A DNA stretch of 7,890 bases, taken from an uncultured Fidelibacterota bacterium. GTDB lineage: Bacteria; Fidelibacterota; Marinisomatia; SCGC-AAA003-L08; D37C17. The stretch spans positions 1 to 7,890 of the forward strand of contig CAJWYZ010000063.1 in assembly GCA_913049525.1 (NCBI GenBank), given 5' to 3'. Both the position numbers and the translations under genes were made by a program. Shown here piece by piece: positions 1-6,654 of this stretch. Every line of letters starts with the position of its first letter. Within the stretch, counting starts at the first letter, position 1. Below the pieces are notes generated by a model. The model did not search any database and was not told the origin of the DNA. It saw only the letters and a program-made list of their open reading frames with translations.

Positions 1-774
1 ATGCCCCGCATGGGCTCTGAAGACAACTACTGTATTGATCATGTGAAACTAGAATTTTATTATACCTGTGACGGACCGGAAAGCTCTACTAACCTTCTGG
101 CTTCCGATGGTGAAGACTGTTATACTGTCAACCTGGCATGGAATCTGCCAACATCTACCATCACCGGACAGACCTTATATCGGGATGATACAGTTATTGC
201 CCAGTTGGATGCGGATGAAACAGAGTATGAAGACTGGGGTGCACAGTCGGGAACGGAGCATATTTACTGTATTGAGTCACAGAATGAATGCGGTAGCTCC
301 GCCACGGTCTGTAACCCTGGAAGTGTAAAAACAGCGCCTGACTCACCCTCTTATGTGAGTGCCAGTGACGGTGAATATGTAAATGAAGTACAAATTAGCT
401 GGCCTGGCGTAGATGCAGTGGATGACTACAAAATTTACCGGGATAGCGCCTGGATGGGTATTGTACCGGCCGATCAGCTGGAATATACCGATATCATTGC
501 TGAATCAGATGTGGTGTACGAATACTGTATTGAAGCGGTAAATGACTGCGGCGATTCTCCCTGGCAGTGCGATACGGGCTATACGGTATCGCCAGGTGGA
601 GATGTAAATGCCGACGGCAATATAGATGTTCTGGATATTGTGGTGATGGTAAATATTGTCATTGAGACATATGAACCCAGTGATGATGAGTTTTCAGCAG
701 CGGATATGAACAGTGACGGATTGGTGGACGTTCTGGATATAGTTATATTGGTAAATGAAATCTTGGGAGACTAG
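1..774 (+). CDS. Secreted protein C-terminus with two Fn3-like repeats and a dockerin-like tail (5' partial)
   Basis: This is the C-terminal 257 residues of what is probably a larger exported protein. An ATG sits at base 1, but no signal peptide follows, so I treat it as cut by the window edge. Two Fn3-like beta-sandwich repeats occupy about residues 28-110 and 111-197. Each has the motif Y-x-I/L-Y-R-D and ends with three cysteines at identical 7-residue spacing (C90/C97/C104 and C176/C183/C190), which suggests conserved disulfides. Residues 199-257 form a dockerin type I-like tail of two calcium-loop repeats (DVNADGNIDVLD and DMNSDGLVDVLD), each followed by a hydrophobic helix. The tail resembles the one at the right edge of the window. 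The catalytic or binding N-terminal part is not visible, so no function can be given. A hairpin terminator follows the TAG stop. The tail and Fn3 calls are solid; the start is unknown. Confidence 0.75.
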   Translation: MPRMGSEDNYCIDHVKLEFYYTCDGPESSTNLLASDGEDCYTVNLAWNLPTSTITGQTLYRDDTVIAQLDADETEYEDWGAQSGTEHIYCIESQNECGSSATVCNPGSVKTAPDSPSYVSASDGEYVNEVQISWPGVDAVDDYKIYRDSAWMGIVPADQLEYTDIIAESDVVYEYCIEAVNDCGDSPWQCDTGYTVSPGGDVNADGNIDVLDIVVMVNIVIETYEPSDDEFSAADMNSDGLVDVLDIVILVNEILGD

Positions 775-822
775 CAAACCACTTATATTATAAACACATA
801 AATAAGTTAAGGATATCTTTTG

Positions 823-846
823 AAACAGCAGTTATTTGCTGTTTTT
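823..846 (+). terminator. Rho-independent terminator after the dockerin-tailed gene
   Basis: The 8-bp perfect stem AAACAGCA (823-830) / TGCTGTTT (837-844) has a 6-base loop and ends in a T run (842-846). It lies about 50 bases after the TAG stop at 772-774. The rest of the 223-base gap before yajQ is very AT-rich. It contains a TATAAT box at 881-886 with no convincing -35 partner and a 12-base palindrome at 905-916. Confidence 0.7.
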
Positions 847-997
847 AATTTTCCAGTGATATTTTTTATATTATCCTCATTATAATTATTTAACTAATTT
901 ATCGATAGTTAACTATATCAATAAAACCACTCTACAATTTATAAGCAATATTGTAAATTTGTGTGCGAGAAAAACATTTAATTCAGGAATATAAACC

Positions 998-1489
998 ATG
1001 CCAACATTTGACATTGTAAGTAAATATGATATTCAGGAAGTAGAAAATTCTGTGAATATGGTAACCAGAGATATCACCAACAGATATGACTTTCGAGGGA
1101 GTGATACTAATATCACTTTCAATAAAAAGGAAGGTACCATCAAAATAGAATCCGATTCTGATATGCGCATCAGTGCTGTACGGGATATGTTAGAAAAGCG
1201 GGCAATTGGAAGATCTGTTGCACTGAAAACTTTTAAATTTAATGATATTGAAAAAGGCTCTGGGATGACGGTTCGGCAAAGAGTTGAACTGCAGGAAGGC
1301 ATTTCAAAAGAGAATGCAAAAAAAGTTAATAAAATGATTAAAGATTCAAAGCTGAAAGTTCAATCTCAAATTCAAGGTGAGCAAATTAGAGTAACAGGGA
1401 AAAAGATTGATGATCTCCAAAGCATAATTGCATTTTTAAAAGAAGAAAATTTAGAAATTCCCCTGCAATTTATTAATATGAAAAAATGA
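998..1489 (+). CDS. yajQ: YajQ-family cyclic-di-GMP/nucleotide-binding protein
   Basis: This is a 163-residue cytosolic protein of the YajQ (DUF520) family, the same length as E. coli YajQ. Family hallmarks are present: the N-terminus MPTFDIVS, the YDFRGS motif near residues 30-35, and the strongly conserved stretch around residues 101-140, including MIKDSKLKVQ, QIQG and IRVTGK. Known members consist of two ferredoxin-like domains. They bind nucleotides, and one Xanthomonas member is a c-di-GMP effector that works with a transcription factor; the role in this organism is unknown. The start is supported by AGGA at 985-988, nine bases before the ATG. The gene appears to be transcribed alone after a terminator. 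It ends on TGA (1487-1489) at the exact family length, which shows that TGA is used as a stop here. That matters for interpreting the recoded TGA at 6499-6501. Confidence 0.95.
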   Translation: MPTFDIVSKYDIQEVENSVNMVTRDITNRYDFRGSDTNITFNKKEGTIKIESDSDMRISAVRDMLEKRAIGRSVALKTFKFNDIEKGSGMTVRQRVELQEGISKENAKKVNKMIKDSKLKVQSQIQGEQIRVTGKKIDDLQSIIAFLKEENLEIPLQFINMKK

Positions 1490-1581
1490 AACGATTTATT
1501 TGGAGTAATAACAATAAATAAAGCTCTGCCTCCATCTCACCTATCCTTTTAAATTACACCATCTAATCCAAAGGAATTTGA

Positions 1582-2430
1582 ATGAAAAATATACATGTTG
1601 ATTTTTGGGGGGTGCGCGGATCAGTACCCAGTCCAGGACCTACTACTACTCGCTATGGTGGAAATACATCCTGCGTATCAATAACCGTAGATAATAAAAT
1701 CCTCATTCTGGATGCCGGAACAGGTATTCGAAATCTGGGTGGTGCCATAATTGGACAGCCGGAATTGGAGATTTTTGTTGTAGTTACCCACTCACATTGG
1801 GATCATATTCAAGGTTTTCCATTTTTTACCCCTATCTATCAACCTGATCGGCCGGTTCATATGTTTCCTACTCTACATAAAAAGAATGTGGTTTTATCTT
1901 CTCTCATTGATCAAATGGACGGTGCCCATTTTCCCATTACTCCTGATCAGGTACCATCTAATTTCAACTTTGTAACTGAAAACCCTTTGGAATTTTTAGA
2001 AAGTAATGGTTTTCATATGGAATTGGTGCCTATGAATCATCCTGGAAAGGCATTTGGATATAAAATAAAAATTGATGATAAAATAATTTGCTATTTCACG
2101 GATAATGAAATTGATCCTCCCTATGAGAAATCTATTGAATTGGATGTACTAACAGAACACTGTAGAAATGTTGATATTCTTATTCATGATGCTCAATATA
2201 TTGAAGCCGATATGCCCTTGAAACATGGCTGGGGACATTCCCTAATTTCACAGGTGACAAAATTGGGTGAATCAGCCGAGGTAAAAAATCTTGTGTATTA
2301 TCACCATGATCCTGAGCGTAGCGATGATGACATTGACGCAGAATTAGAGACAGCATCTAAAACGCTAAAAGAAAACGGGAGTTCTGTCCGTCCCTATTTC
2401 GCTTACGAAGGGTTAAAACTTTCCATTTAG
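1582..2430 (+). CDS. Metallo-beta-lactamase-fold hydrolase (PhnP/RNase Z-like group)
   Basis: This 282-residue soluble protein has the metallo-beta-lactamase fold and a probable two-metal active site. The HxHxDH signature is H70-S-H72-W-D74-H75. Further likely ligands are H153 (MNHPG), D174 (YFTDNE) and H241 or H242 near the C-terminus (YYHHDP). The N-terminus FWGVRGSVPSPGP followed by RYGGNTSC is typical of a widespread family annotated as MBL-fold hydrolases, related to cyclic phosphodiesterases such as PhnP and to RNase Z. The substrate cannot be read from the sequence; a phosphodiester is likely by family relationship. The start has AAGGAA (1571-1576) five bases upstream of the ATG. The channel gene follows within a few dozen bases, so the two may be co-transcribed. 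No signal peptide is seen. Confidence 0.88.
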   Translation: MKNIHVDFWGVRGSVPSPGPTTTRYGGNTSCVSITVDNKILILDAGTGIRNLGGAIIGQPELEIFVVVTHSHWDHIQGFPFFTPIYQPDRPVHMFPTLHKKNVVLSSLIDQMDGAHFPITPDQVPSNFNFVTENPLEFLESNGFHMELVPMNHPGKAFGYKIKIDDKIICYFTDNEIDPPYEKSIELDVLTEHCRNVDILIHDAQYIEADMPLKHGWGHSLISQVTKLGESAEVKNLVYYHHDPERSDDDIDAELETASKTLKENGSSVRPYFAYEGLKLSI

Positions 2431-2458
2431 GAAATAAGGCATGAATACAATTTTGGAG
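2429..2458 (+). promoter_or_regulatory. Competing ribosome-binding sites that decide the channel start
   Basis: AGGAA at 2429-2433 is seven bases ahead of an ATG at 2441, but that frame closes after 13 codons at TAA 2480-2482. GGAG at 2455-2458 is seven bases ahead of an in-frame ATC at 2466. No ATG, GTG or TTG exists in the channel frame between the stop at 2442-2444 and GTG 2553. Either site could be the real one, depending on whether initiation is non-AUG or one base is inserted or misread. Confidence 0.45.
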
Positions 2459-2465
2459 TACAATT

Positions 2466-3272
2466 ATCAGCAATTCTCTTAAAAATAAACTATACAAAAT
2501 TATATTTAAATCGGATACTCCTTCCGGCAAAGGGTTTGATCTACTATTAATTGTGAGTATTCTCCTAAGTGTAGTTGTGGTTCTGCTAGATAGTGTTCAA
2601 TATTATAACATCCGCTATGGCGAAGTCCTTTATGTCATGGAGTGGTTCTTTACCCTGCTTTTTACCATAGAATATTTTCTCAGGATATATTGCATTAGGA
2701 AGCCCATCCTTTATATAAAGAGTTTCTTCGGCATCATTGATTTTCTATCCATCATTCCTACCTATATCAGTATTTTTTTCCCTGCCAGCCGCTATCTCAG
2801 CGTAATACGAATCCTGCGGGTTATGAGAATATTCAGGATATTAAAACTAATTATGTACATTGGGGAGACCAACATGCTTATGAAAGCAGTTTATGGTTCC
2901 CGCCGAAAGATCATCGTTTTTATGTTTTCCGTAATTGTCTTAGTTACTATTTTCGGTTCGATCATGTATCTCATTGAAGGGGAAGAAAATGGGTTTACCA
3001 GTATACCCCGTAGTATTTACTGGGCAATTGTTACCATCACAACTGTAGGTTATGGAGATATTTCACCCCAAACAGAATTAGGTCAAGCCTTGGCATCTCT
3101 GGCAATGATAATTGGCTATGCCACTCTTGCTATCCCAGCTGGAATTGTATCAGCAGAATATACGAGCTTAACCCATAAATTCAATATTCTAGTCTGTCCC
3201 AACTGTAGCGATGAAAATCATGAAGACGATGCACGATTTTGTAAAGTATGCGGAGCGGATTTAGAGAGTTAA
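2466..3272 (+). CDS. Voltage-gated-type potassium channel with C-terminal zinc ribbon
   Basis: This is a six-helix Kv-like channel. Numbered from the GTG at 2553, it shows an S2 acidic residue (E40), S3 D63, and an S4 voltage sensor with a basic residue every third position (R86, R89, R92, R95, K98). The pore filter TTVGYGD is at residues 163-169 and is followed by S6. A CxxC-x11-CxxC zinc ribbon (C215, C218, C230, C233) ends the protein. It should conduct K+ across the inner membrane. The start is unresolved. GTG 2553 lacks a nearby ribosome site and would cut into S1, while family-like N-terminal sequence (KLYKIIF, SDTPSGKGFD) is encoded in frame from about 2487. I chose the ATC at 2466, which has GGAG (2455-2458) seven bases upstream and gives about 268 residues. 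The alternative is the ATG at 2441 plus a one-base frameshift. Function is confident, the start is not. Confidence 0.85.
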   Translation: MSNSLKNKLYKIIFKSDTPSGKGFDLLLIVSILLSVVVVLLDSVQYYNIRYGEVLYVMEWFFTLLFTIEYFLRIYCIRKPILYIKSFFGIIDFLSIIPTYISIFFPASRYLSVIRILRVMRIFRILKLIMYIGETNMLMKAVYGSRRKIIVFMFSVIVLVTIFGSIMYLIEGEENGFTSIPRSIYWAIVTITTVGYGDISPQTELGQALASLAMIIGYATLAIPAGIVSAEYTSLTHKFNILVCPNCSDENHEDDARFCKVCGADLES

Positions 3273-3315
3273 CAATTATTGATTTAGAACATATTAACTT
3301 CAAAAAGGAATTATC

Positions 3316-4047
3316 ATGAAAGTATGCAAACTTATGGGATTAGTTTTATTAACGAATTTTATTTTCAGTCAAGAAAATCAATTTCCCATTTTTTCATATA
3401 TTGGAGGCTGGCCTGTGAATCCTAAAAGCGATACCATTGAAGACCCCGGTTTTGATTTACCCTGTCCGGGCCCCACTGGTTGTGATTGCCAGACTAATGC
3501 TGATTGCTATAACCAAAATTGCAGGGCACATCCCAAAGGGAATTATTGTGTTCCCAAAGCAGGTGATTTAATTCCTCGCTTTGAAGCAATTGATCAATTT
3601 GGCGAGAGTGTGGATTTATATGATTTTGCCCATCAGGGAAAAATGACGCTCATTGAAATGTCTGCGGCTTGGTGCAGTCCCTGCAATGATGTTGCATCAT
3701 GGCTTACTACAAATGATTTAAAGATACGGGAAAATCCATGGTGGAAAGATGGTTACCTTCCTGTACGAGGCTTGATAGAAAGCGGTGAAGTGCAATTGGT
3801 AAATATTATGTTTGAAGGAAAAGAAAAAAAAACAACTGCAACTATTGATGACATCCTTTCCTGGCATTCAAAATATCCAGACCCCAATGTCCCCATTTTG
3901 TTAGATGAATACCGAATTATGCATTCCTGGGTAAAACCCACCGGACTCCCCTGTATTTTTCTGGTGGATGAAAATATGCGTCTTATTAATTATACCAATA
4001 GGGGTTTGACGGATGCATTTCTGTATTTAACTCAGTCGAAGAAGTAA
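3316..4047 (+). CDS. Exported thioredoxin-fold protein (TlpA-like) with a six-Cys module
   Basis: This 243-residue protein has a Sec signal peptide (residues 1 to about 18, hydrophobic GLVLLTNFIF, cleavage near FSQ). C4 is too early for a lipobox, so it is probably a soluble periplasmic protein. Residues 50-78 hold six cysteines (C50, C56, C58, C64, C69, C78) in a compact module that probably forms three disulfides. A thioredoxin-like domain follows from about residue 82, with active site W119-C120-S-P-C123 and a likely cis-proline in TGLPC (P212). A long segment (about 134-190) sits between the active-site helix and the later strands. The protein should be a periplasmic thiol-disulfide oxidoreductase; its partner is unknown. 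AAGGAA (3305-3310) supports the start. It lies 43 bases after the channel gene and 9 bases before birA, so co-transcription is plausible. Confidence 0.85.
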   Translation: MKVCKLMGLVLLTNFIFSQENQFPIFSYIGGWPVNPKSDTIEDPGFDLPCPGPTGCDCQTNADCYNQNCRAHPKGNYCVPKAGDLIPRFEAIDQFGESVDLYDFAHQGKMTLIEMSAAWCSPCNDVASWLTTNDLKIRENPWWKDGYLPVRGLIESGEVQLVNIMFEGKEKKTTATIDDILSWHSKYPDPNVPILLDEYRIMHSWVKPTGLPCIFLVDENMRLINYTNRGLTDAFLYLTQSKK

Positions 4048-4056
4048 TCTTCAGGT

Positions 4057-4818
4057 ATGTTCTCGAAAGAACGTTACCAGAAATATTTATGCACCACCAT
4101 TTTGGGTCGTGAGTTCAATTATTACCCTCAAACAAACTCCACTAGTGAGGATGCCTGGCAGTATGCTCAAGAGGGCTCTTCTCACGGTTCACTTTTTTTA
4201 ACAGATAAACAGACAGCTGGAAGAGGACGTCGGCAAAATAAATGGGTTTCAACTCCAGGAAAAAGCCTCACATTTTCTTTTATATTGCACTCGGAGTTAG
4301 AATTAGAAAAAATGGGATTACTTCCCCTATTGACGGGAATTAGTATCGTAAAAGGAATTACAGCTGCAACTGCTATCCAAACCGGATTGAAATGGCCTAA
4401 TGACATCATGCTTAATGGGAAAAAAATGGGAGGAATTCTTATTGAATCCAAACACCATTCAAATAGACTGGGTGTGGTAGTGGGTGTGGGGTTGAACATA
4501 AATGAGAATGCCCAGGACATTCCCCATGCTCTTAAGGGTAATGCCACTTCACTGGCCATGTTTTCCGGACAGAATCATAGCAGAGAGCAGATTCTGTCTG
4601 CAATTCTAAATGAATTTGAAACACTCTACGACAATCAAATAGATTCGATTATTTCCCTATGGACTGACCACTGTATTCACCAGGATAGTGAAGTCTCTTT
4701 TCATTCAGAAGAAGGAAAACAGCAGGGTATATTTCAGGGGATATCATCACTGGGGCATGCTAAAATTCAAATAAATGGAAAGACTCAAACCTTTCCCAGC
4801 GGGATGGTAATTTTATAA
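4057..4818 (+). CDS. birA: Biotin-[acetyl-CoA carboxylase] ligase, monofunctional
   Basis: This enzyme activates biotin with ATP to biotinyl-AMP and transfers it to the lysine of the biotin carrier protein of acetyl-CoA carboxylase. Catalytic-domain motifs are clear: the biotinyl-AMP loop GRGRRQNKW (55-63), KWPNDIML (112-119), GGILIES (125-131) and VGVGLNIN (142-149). A small C-terminal SH3-like domain runs from about residue 210. At 253 residues it lacks the N-terminal helix-turn-helix of E. coli BirA, so it should not act as the biotin operon repressor. The ATG at 4057 has only AGG one base upstream, so translation may depend on the upstream gene, whose stop is nine bases away. Its TAA overlaps the coaX ATG by one base (TAATG, 4816-4820), indicating translational coupling. 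A birA-coaX pairing is common in bacteria and joins two vitamin cofactor steps. Confidence 0.95.
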   Translation: MFSKERYQKYLCTTILGREFNYYPQTNSTSEDAWQYAQEGSSHGSLFLTDKQTAGRGRRQNKWVSTPGKSLTFSFILHSELELEKMGLLPLLTGISIVKGITAATAIQTGLKWPNDIMLNGKKMGGILIESKHHSNRLGVVVGVGLNINENAQDIPHALKGNATSLAMFSGQNHSREQILSAILNEFETLYDNQIDSIISLWTDHCIHQDSEVSFHSEEGKQQGIFQGISSLGHAKIQINGKTQTFPSGMVIL

Positions 4819-5546
4819 TGATATTGGCTGTAGATATTGGGAATACCAACGTCACCTGTGGCGTTTACGATGGTGAAAAATGGGTGCATATCCTGAGGCT
4901 GCCCTCAACCCTGAATTTCTGGAATCAGTTTTCTACTTTGAAGGAGTTTGATATTACGGAATGTGCTATCAGTTCGGTAGTACCTAACCTGATACAGGTA
5001 TATATTGAATCCATCCGAAATTTATTCCAGATTGACGCACATATCATTACCTGCCAAAATTCTGGAGTAGAATTGCTAGTTGAGACTCCCCAGGATGTGG
5101 GAATTGACCGGATTTGCAATGTCATCGCTGCAAAGGAGATAGTAGGGACTCCTGCCATTGTGGGCGATATTGGCTCAGCTACCAATTATGATGTTGTTGA
5201 CGAAAATGGTGCATTTATAGGAGGAGCAATTGCTCCGGGAATTAAAGTTGCGGCTCACAACCTTATTGAAAAAGCAGCTCTGTTAAATGAGACTGCTTTT
5301 ATAGTTCCGAAATCTGCAGTGGGGAAGAATACTAAAACCAATTTACAATCTGGAATAATGCTGGGTGCCATTGATGTGGTAGATGGAATGTTTACACGAA
5401 TTATGGATGAAATGAATTGGAAAAGCTGTAATATAATTGTCACCGGCGGATTTGGCGGATTGATTGCACCTCATTTGAAAACAAAACATAATTGTTTACC
5501 ACACCTCACCTTAGATGGTATACGGATTATATATGGGAAAAAATAG
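4818..5546 (+). CDS. coaX: Type III pantothenate kinase
   Basis: CoaX phosphorylates pantothenate with ATP, the first step of coenzyme A synthesis, in the cytosol. It belongs to the ASKHA fold. Visible motifs are the phosphate loop DIGNTN (6-11), GIDR (95-98) carrying the catalytic Asp (D97), D117-I-G-S-A-T as the second acidic and phosphate-binding segment, and GGAIAPGI (135-142). The C-terminal VTGGFGG (208-214) belongs to the adenosine-binding part. The usual GTATT after the Asp reads G-S-A-T-N here, a mild variation. At 242 residues it is slightly shorter than typical members (about 255), mainly from a shorter loop after strand 3. Translation is coupled to birA through TAATG. Its TAG stop lies inside the left arm of the hairpin that ends the transcript. 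Confidence 0.95.
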   Translation: MILAVDIGNTNVTCGVYDGEKWVHILRLPSTLNFWNQFSTLKEFDITECAISSVVPNLIQVYIESIRNLFQIDAHIITCQNSGVELLVETPQDVGIDRICNVIAAKEIVGTPAIVGDIGSATNYDVVDENGAFIGGAIAPGIKVAAHNLIEKAALLNETAFIVPKSAVGKNTKTNLQSGIMLGAIDVVDGMFTRIMDEMNWKSCNIIVTGGFGGLIAPHLKTKHNCLPHLTLDGIRIIYGKK

Positions 5547-5568
5547 CCCCGGCAAAATACCGAGGCTA
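5538..5568 (-). terminator. Hairpin terminator between convergent coaX and the selenoprotein gene
   Basis: A 9-base stem with one mismatch, TAGCCCCGG (5544-5552) against CCGAGGCTA (5560-5568), has a 7-base loop. On the minus strand it is followed directly by six T (5543 to 5538), so it is a good intrinsic terminator for the minus-strand operon ending at 5596. On the plus strand no T run follows, so for coaX it would be only a weak stop or an RNA-end stabiliser. Confidence 0.65.
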
Positions 5569-5595
5569 TAATCTACTGAGGAATATTAGAATAAT

Positions 5596-6654
5596 TTATA
5601 CGGGTTGGCTTGCTTCTTTTTTTGACTGAATAAATTTTTCTTTTTGATCTTTGAAGTATTGATTTTCACTATCAATCATAATGGATTTTTCTATAGCATT
5701 AATGGCTTCATCAAAGCGCTTGAGCTTCCATAATACTTCTGCTTCTGTATCAATAATATTTGCCTGACTATTTGGGTCATCCGCTGATAATTCCACTGCC
5801 CGTTTTGCTTTTACCAAAGCATCTTCCAGGTTTGTTTCTATCTCTGCCATGCGCCAGGCATAGGAATTTAATATTCCAGTATCATCTGGAAAACGGCTTA
5901 ACATTTGTGCATATACTTTTAATTCATCCTCTTTCATTTCTTTATCTGCATAATGATAAGCCATGGTAAAAAAGGCTTCTTCAATAAAGGGAGAATCTGG
6001 AAAGGATCCAATATAGGCATTCAATGCCATCGGGATTCCATTTTTAAATGCATCACTTGCTAGATAATAAGTGCCCCGCTGATAATACTCTGAGGTTGGA
6101 TCCGGATAATCCTTAATGAGGATTGAATAAAATTCCTTTGCATTATCAGAGTCACCTCTATCCTCATACTTCATGGCAATTTCTGCAATCACGTCTGCAT
6201 TAGCTTTTCCATTTTCATATTGCGTTAAGTAATCATCAAGAGTGTGTTTGTTATTTCTGATATTCTGAATTCGTGCCAAATATTCACTGGGGGGAAGGTA
6301 GCCAATAATACGATCAACCTCATTCCCCTTGTTATCTACAAACAGTAAATGAGGAACGCCCTTACAATTATACTCATCAAATATCTTGTGTGCATCTTCA
6401 TCGTTGGCATCCATTTTAACACTTATTAGATTTGCATTTGAAAATTTTTGTACATCAGAATCTGTAAATGTATCGGCATCCAGCCGAAGGCATCCAGGTC
6501 AGGTATCGGTATAAAAATCTAATAAAATTAATTTGGAGCCAGCTGTTGATTTGGCTGCTTCAAAATCACCGCTAAACCAATTGTATTTTGCATTCTGACA
6601 TCCTAGTAAAATGAACAGAAATAATATATAGTATCTATTTTGGAATTTGTTCAT
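5596..6654 (-). CDS. Selenocysteine-containing thioredoxin-like TPR lipoprotein
   Basis: The full reading is 352 residues with one in-frame TGA at codon 52. Residues 1-19 are a lipoprotein signal with lipobox ILLGC (C19), so the protein should be membrane-anchored and face the periplasm. A Thioredoxin_7-like domain spans about 25-130. It contains LLDFYTDT-U52-PGC-LRLDADTF, where relatives have a WCxxC-type site, so U52 replaces the nucleophilic Cys and C55 is the resolving Cys. The cis-Pro motif GVPHLLFVD (P101) follows. Residues about 140-345 are helical TPR-like repeats, probably for partner binding. The start ATG overlaps the FKBP stop as TAATG (6656-6652), which fixes the reading frame upstream of the TGA. 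A SECIS-like hairpin lies just after the TGA. The usual call would begin at M81 (6414) and lose the lipobox and active site. The alternative is a nonsense-mutated gene, but the rest is intact and the TGA falls exactly on the redox Cys. Confidence 0.82.
6465..6496 (-). promoter_or_regulatory. Candidate bacterial SECIS hairpin
   Basis: On the mRNA the upper stem is UCGGC (6487-6483) paired with GCCGA (6477-6473), five perfect pairs, closing the loop UGGAU (6482-6478). The loop begins 17 bases after the UGA and has G in its second position. Both fit the published bacterial SECIS rules as I remember them: loop 16-37 bases from UGA and a G in the first two loop bases. A weaker lower stem, UGGAUG against CAUUUA with two G-U pairs, extends it across a small internal loop. 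SelB would bind here to deliver Sec-tRNA. Short hairpins also arise by chance, so the support is moderate. Confidence 0.6.
6499..6501 (-). other. In-frame TGA read as selenocysteine (codon 52)
   Basis: The TGA lies between codons for T51 and P53 and aligns with the first Cys of the thioredoxin C-x-x-C site; C55 (TGC) is kept. The coding frame is continuous on both sides, from the coupled ATG at 6654 to TAA at 5596. TGA acts as a true stop for yajQ in the same window, so general reassignment to Trp or Gly is unlikely. Confidence 0.8.

Noticed and set aside
595..771. A true cellulosome component
   Set aside because: No cohesin, scaffoldin or cellulose-degrading domain is visible, and dockerin-like tails occur in many non-cellulolytic bacteria.
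1033..1302. Minus-strand ORFs opposite yajQ, birA, coaX and the exported thioredoxin gene, and the plus-strand ORFs at 68-328 and 5760-5969
   Set aside because: All overlap confident genes in other frames, lack family features and have no ribosome sites.
1487..1489. Genome-wide reassignment of TGA to Trp or Gly
   Set aside because: yajQ stops at this TGA with exactly the family length, and all other genes use TGG for Trp without internal TGA.
1486..1521. 11-residue ORF overlapping the yajQ stop (ATGA)
   Set aside because: No ribosome site of its own, no recognisable content and very short.
2441..2482. 13-codon ORF with a good ribosome site upstream of the channel
   Set aside because: Too short to support as a gene. 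More likely the displaced true start of the channel or a chance ATG; reported under the start problem.
5596..6414. A complete 272-residue gene starting at ATG 6414
   Set aside because: This start lies inside the thioredoxin fold and drops the lipobox and active site. The coupled ATG at 6654 in the same frame is far better if TGA is read as Sec.
6499..6501. TGA as a simple nonsense mutation (pseudogene)
   Set aside because: Possible, but no other damage is present in the gene, the TGA falls precisely on the catalytic Cys, and a SECIS-like hairpin follows. I keep it as the main alternative, not the preferred call.
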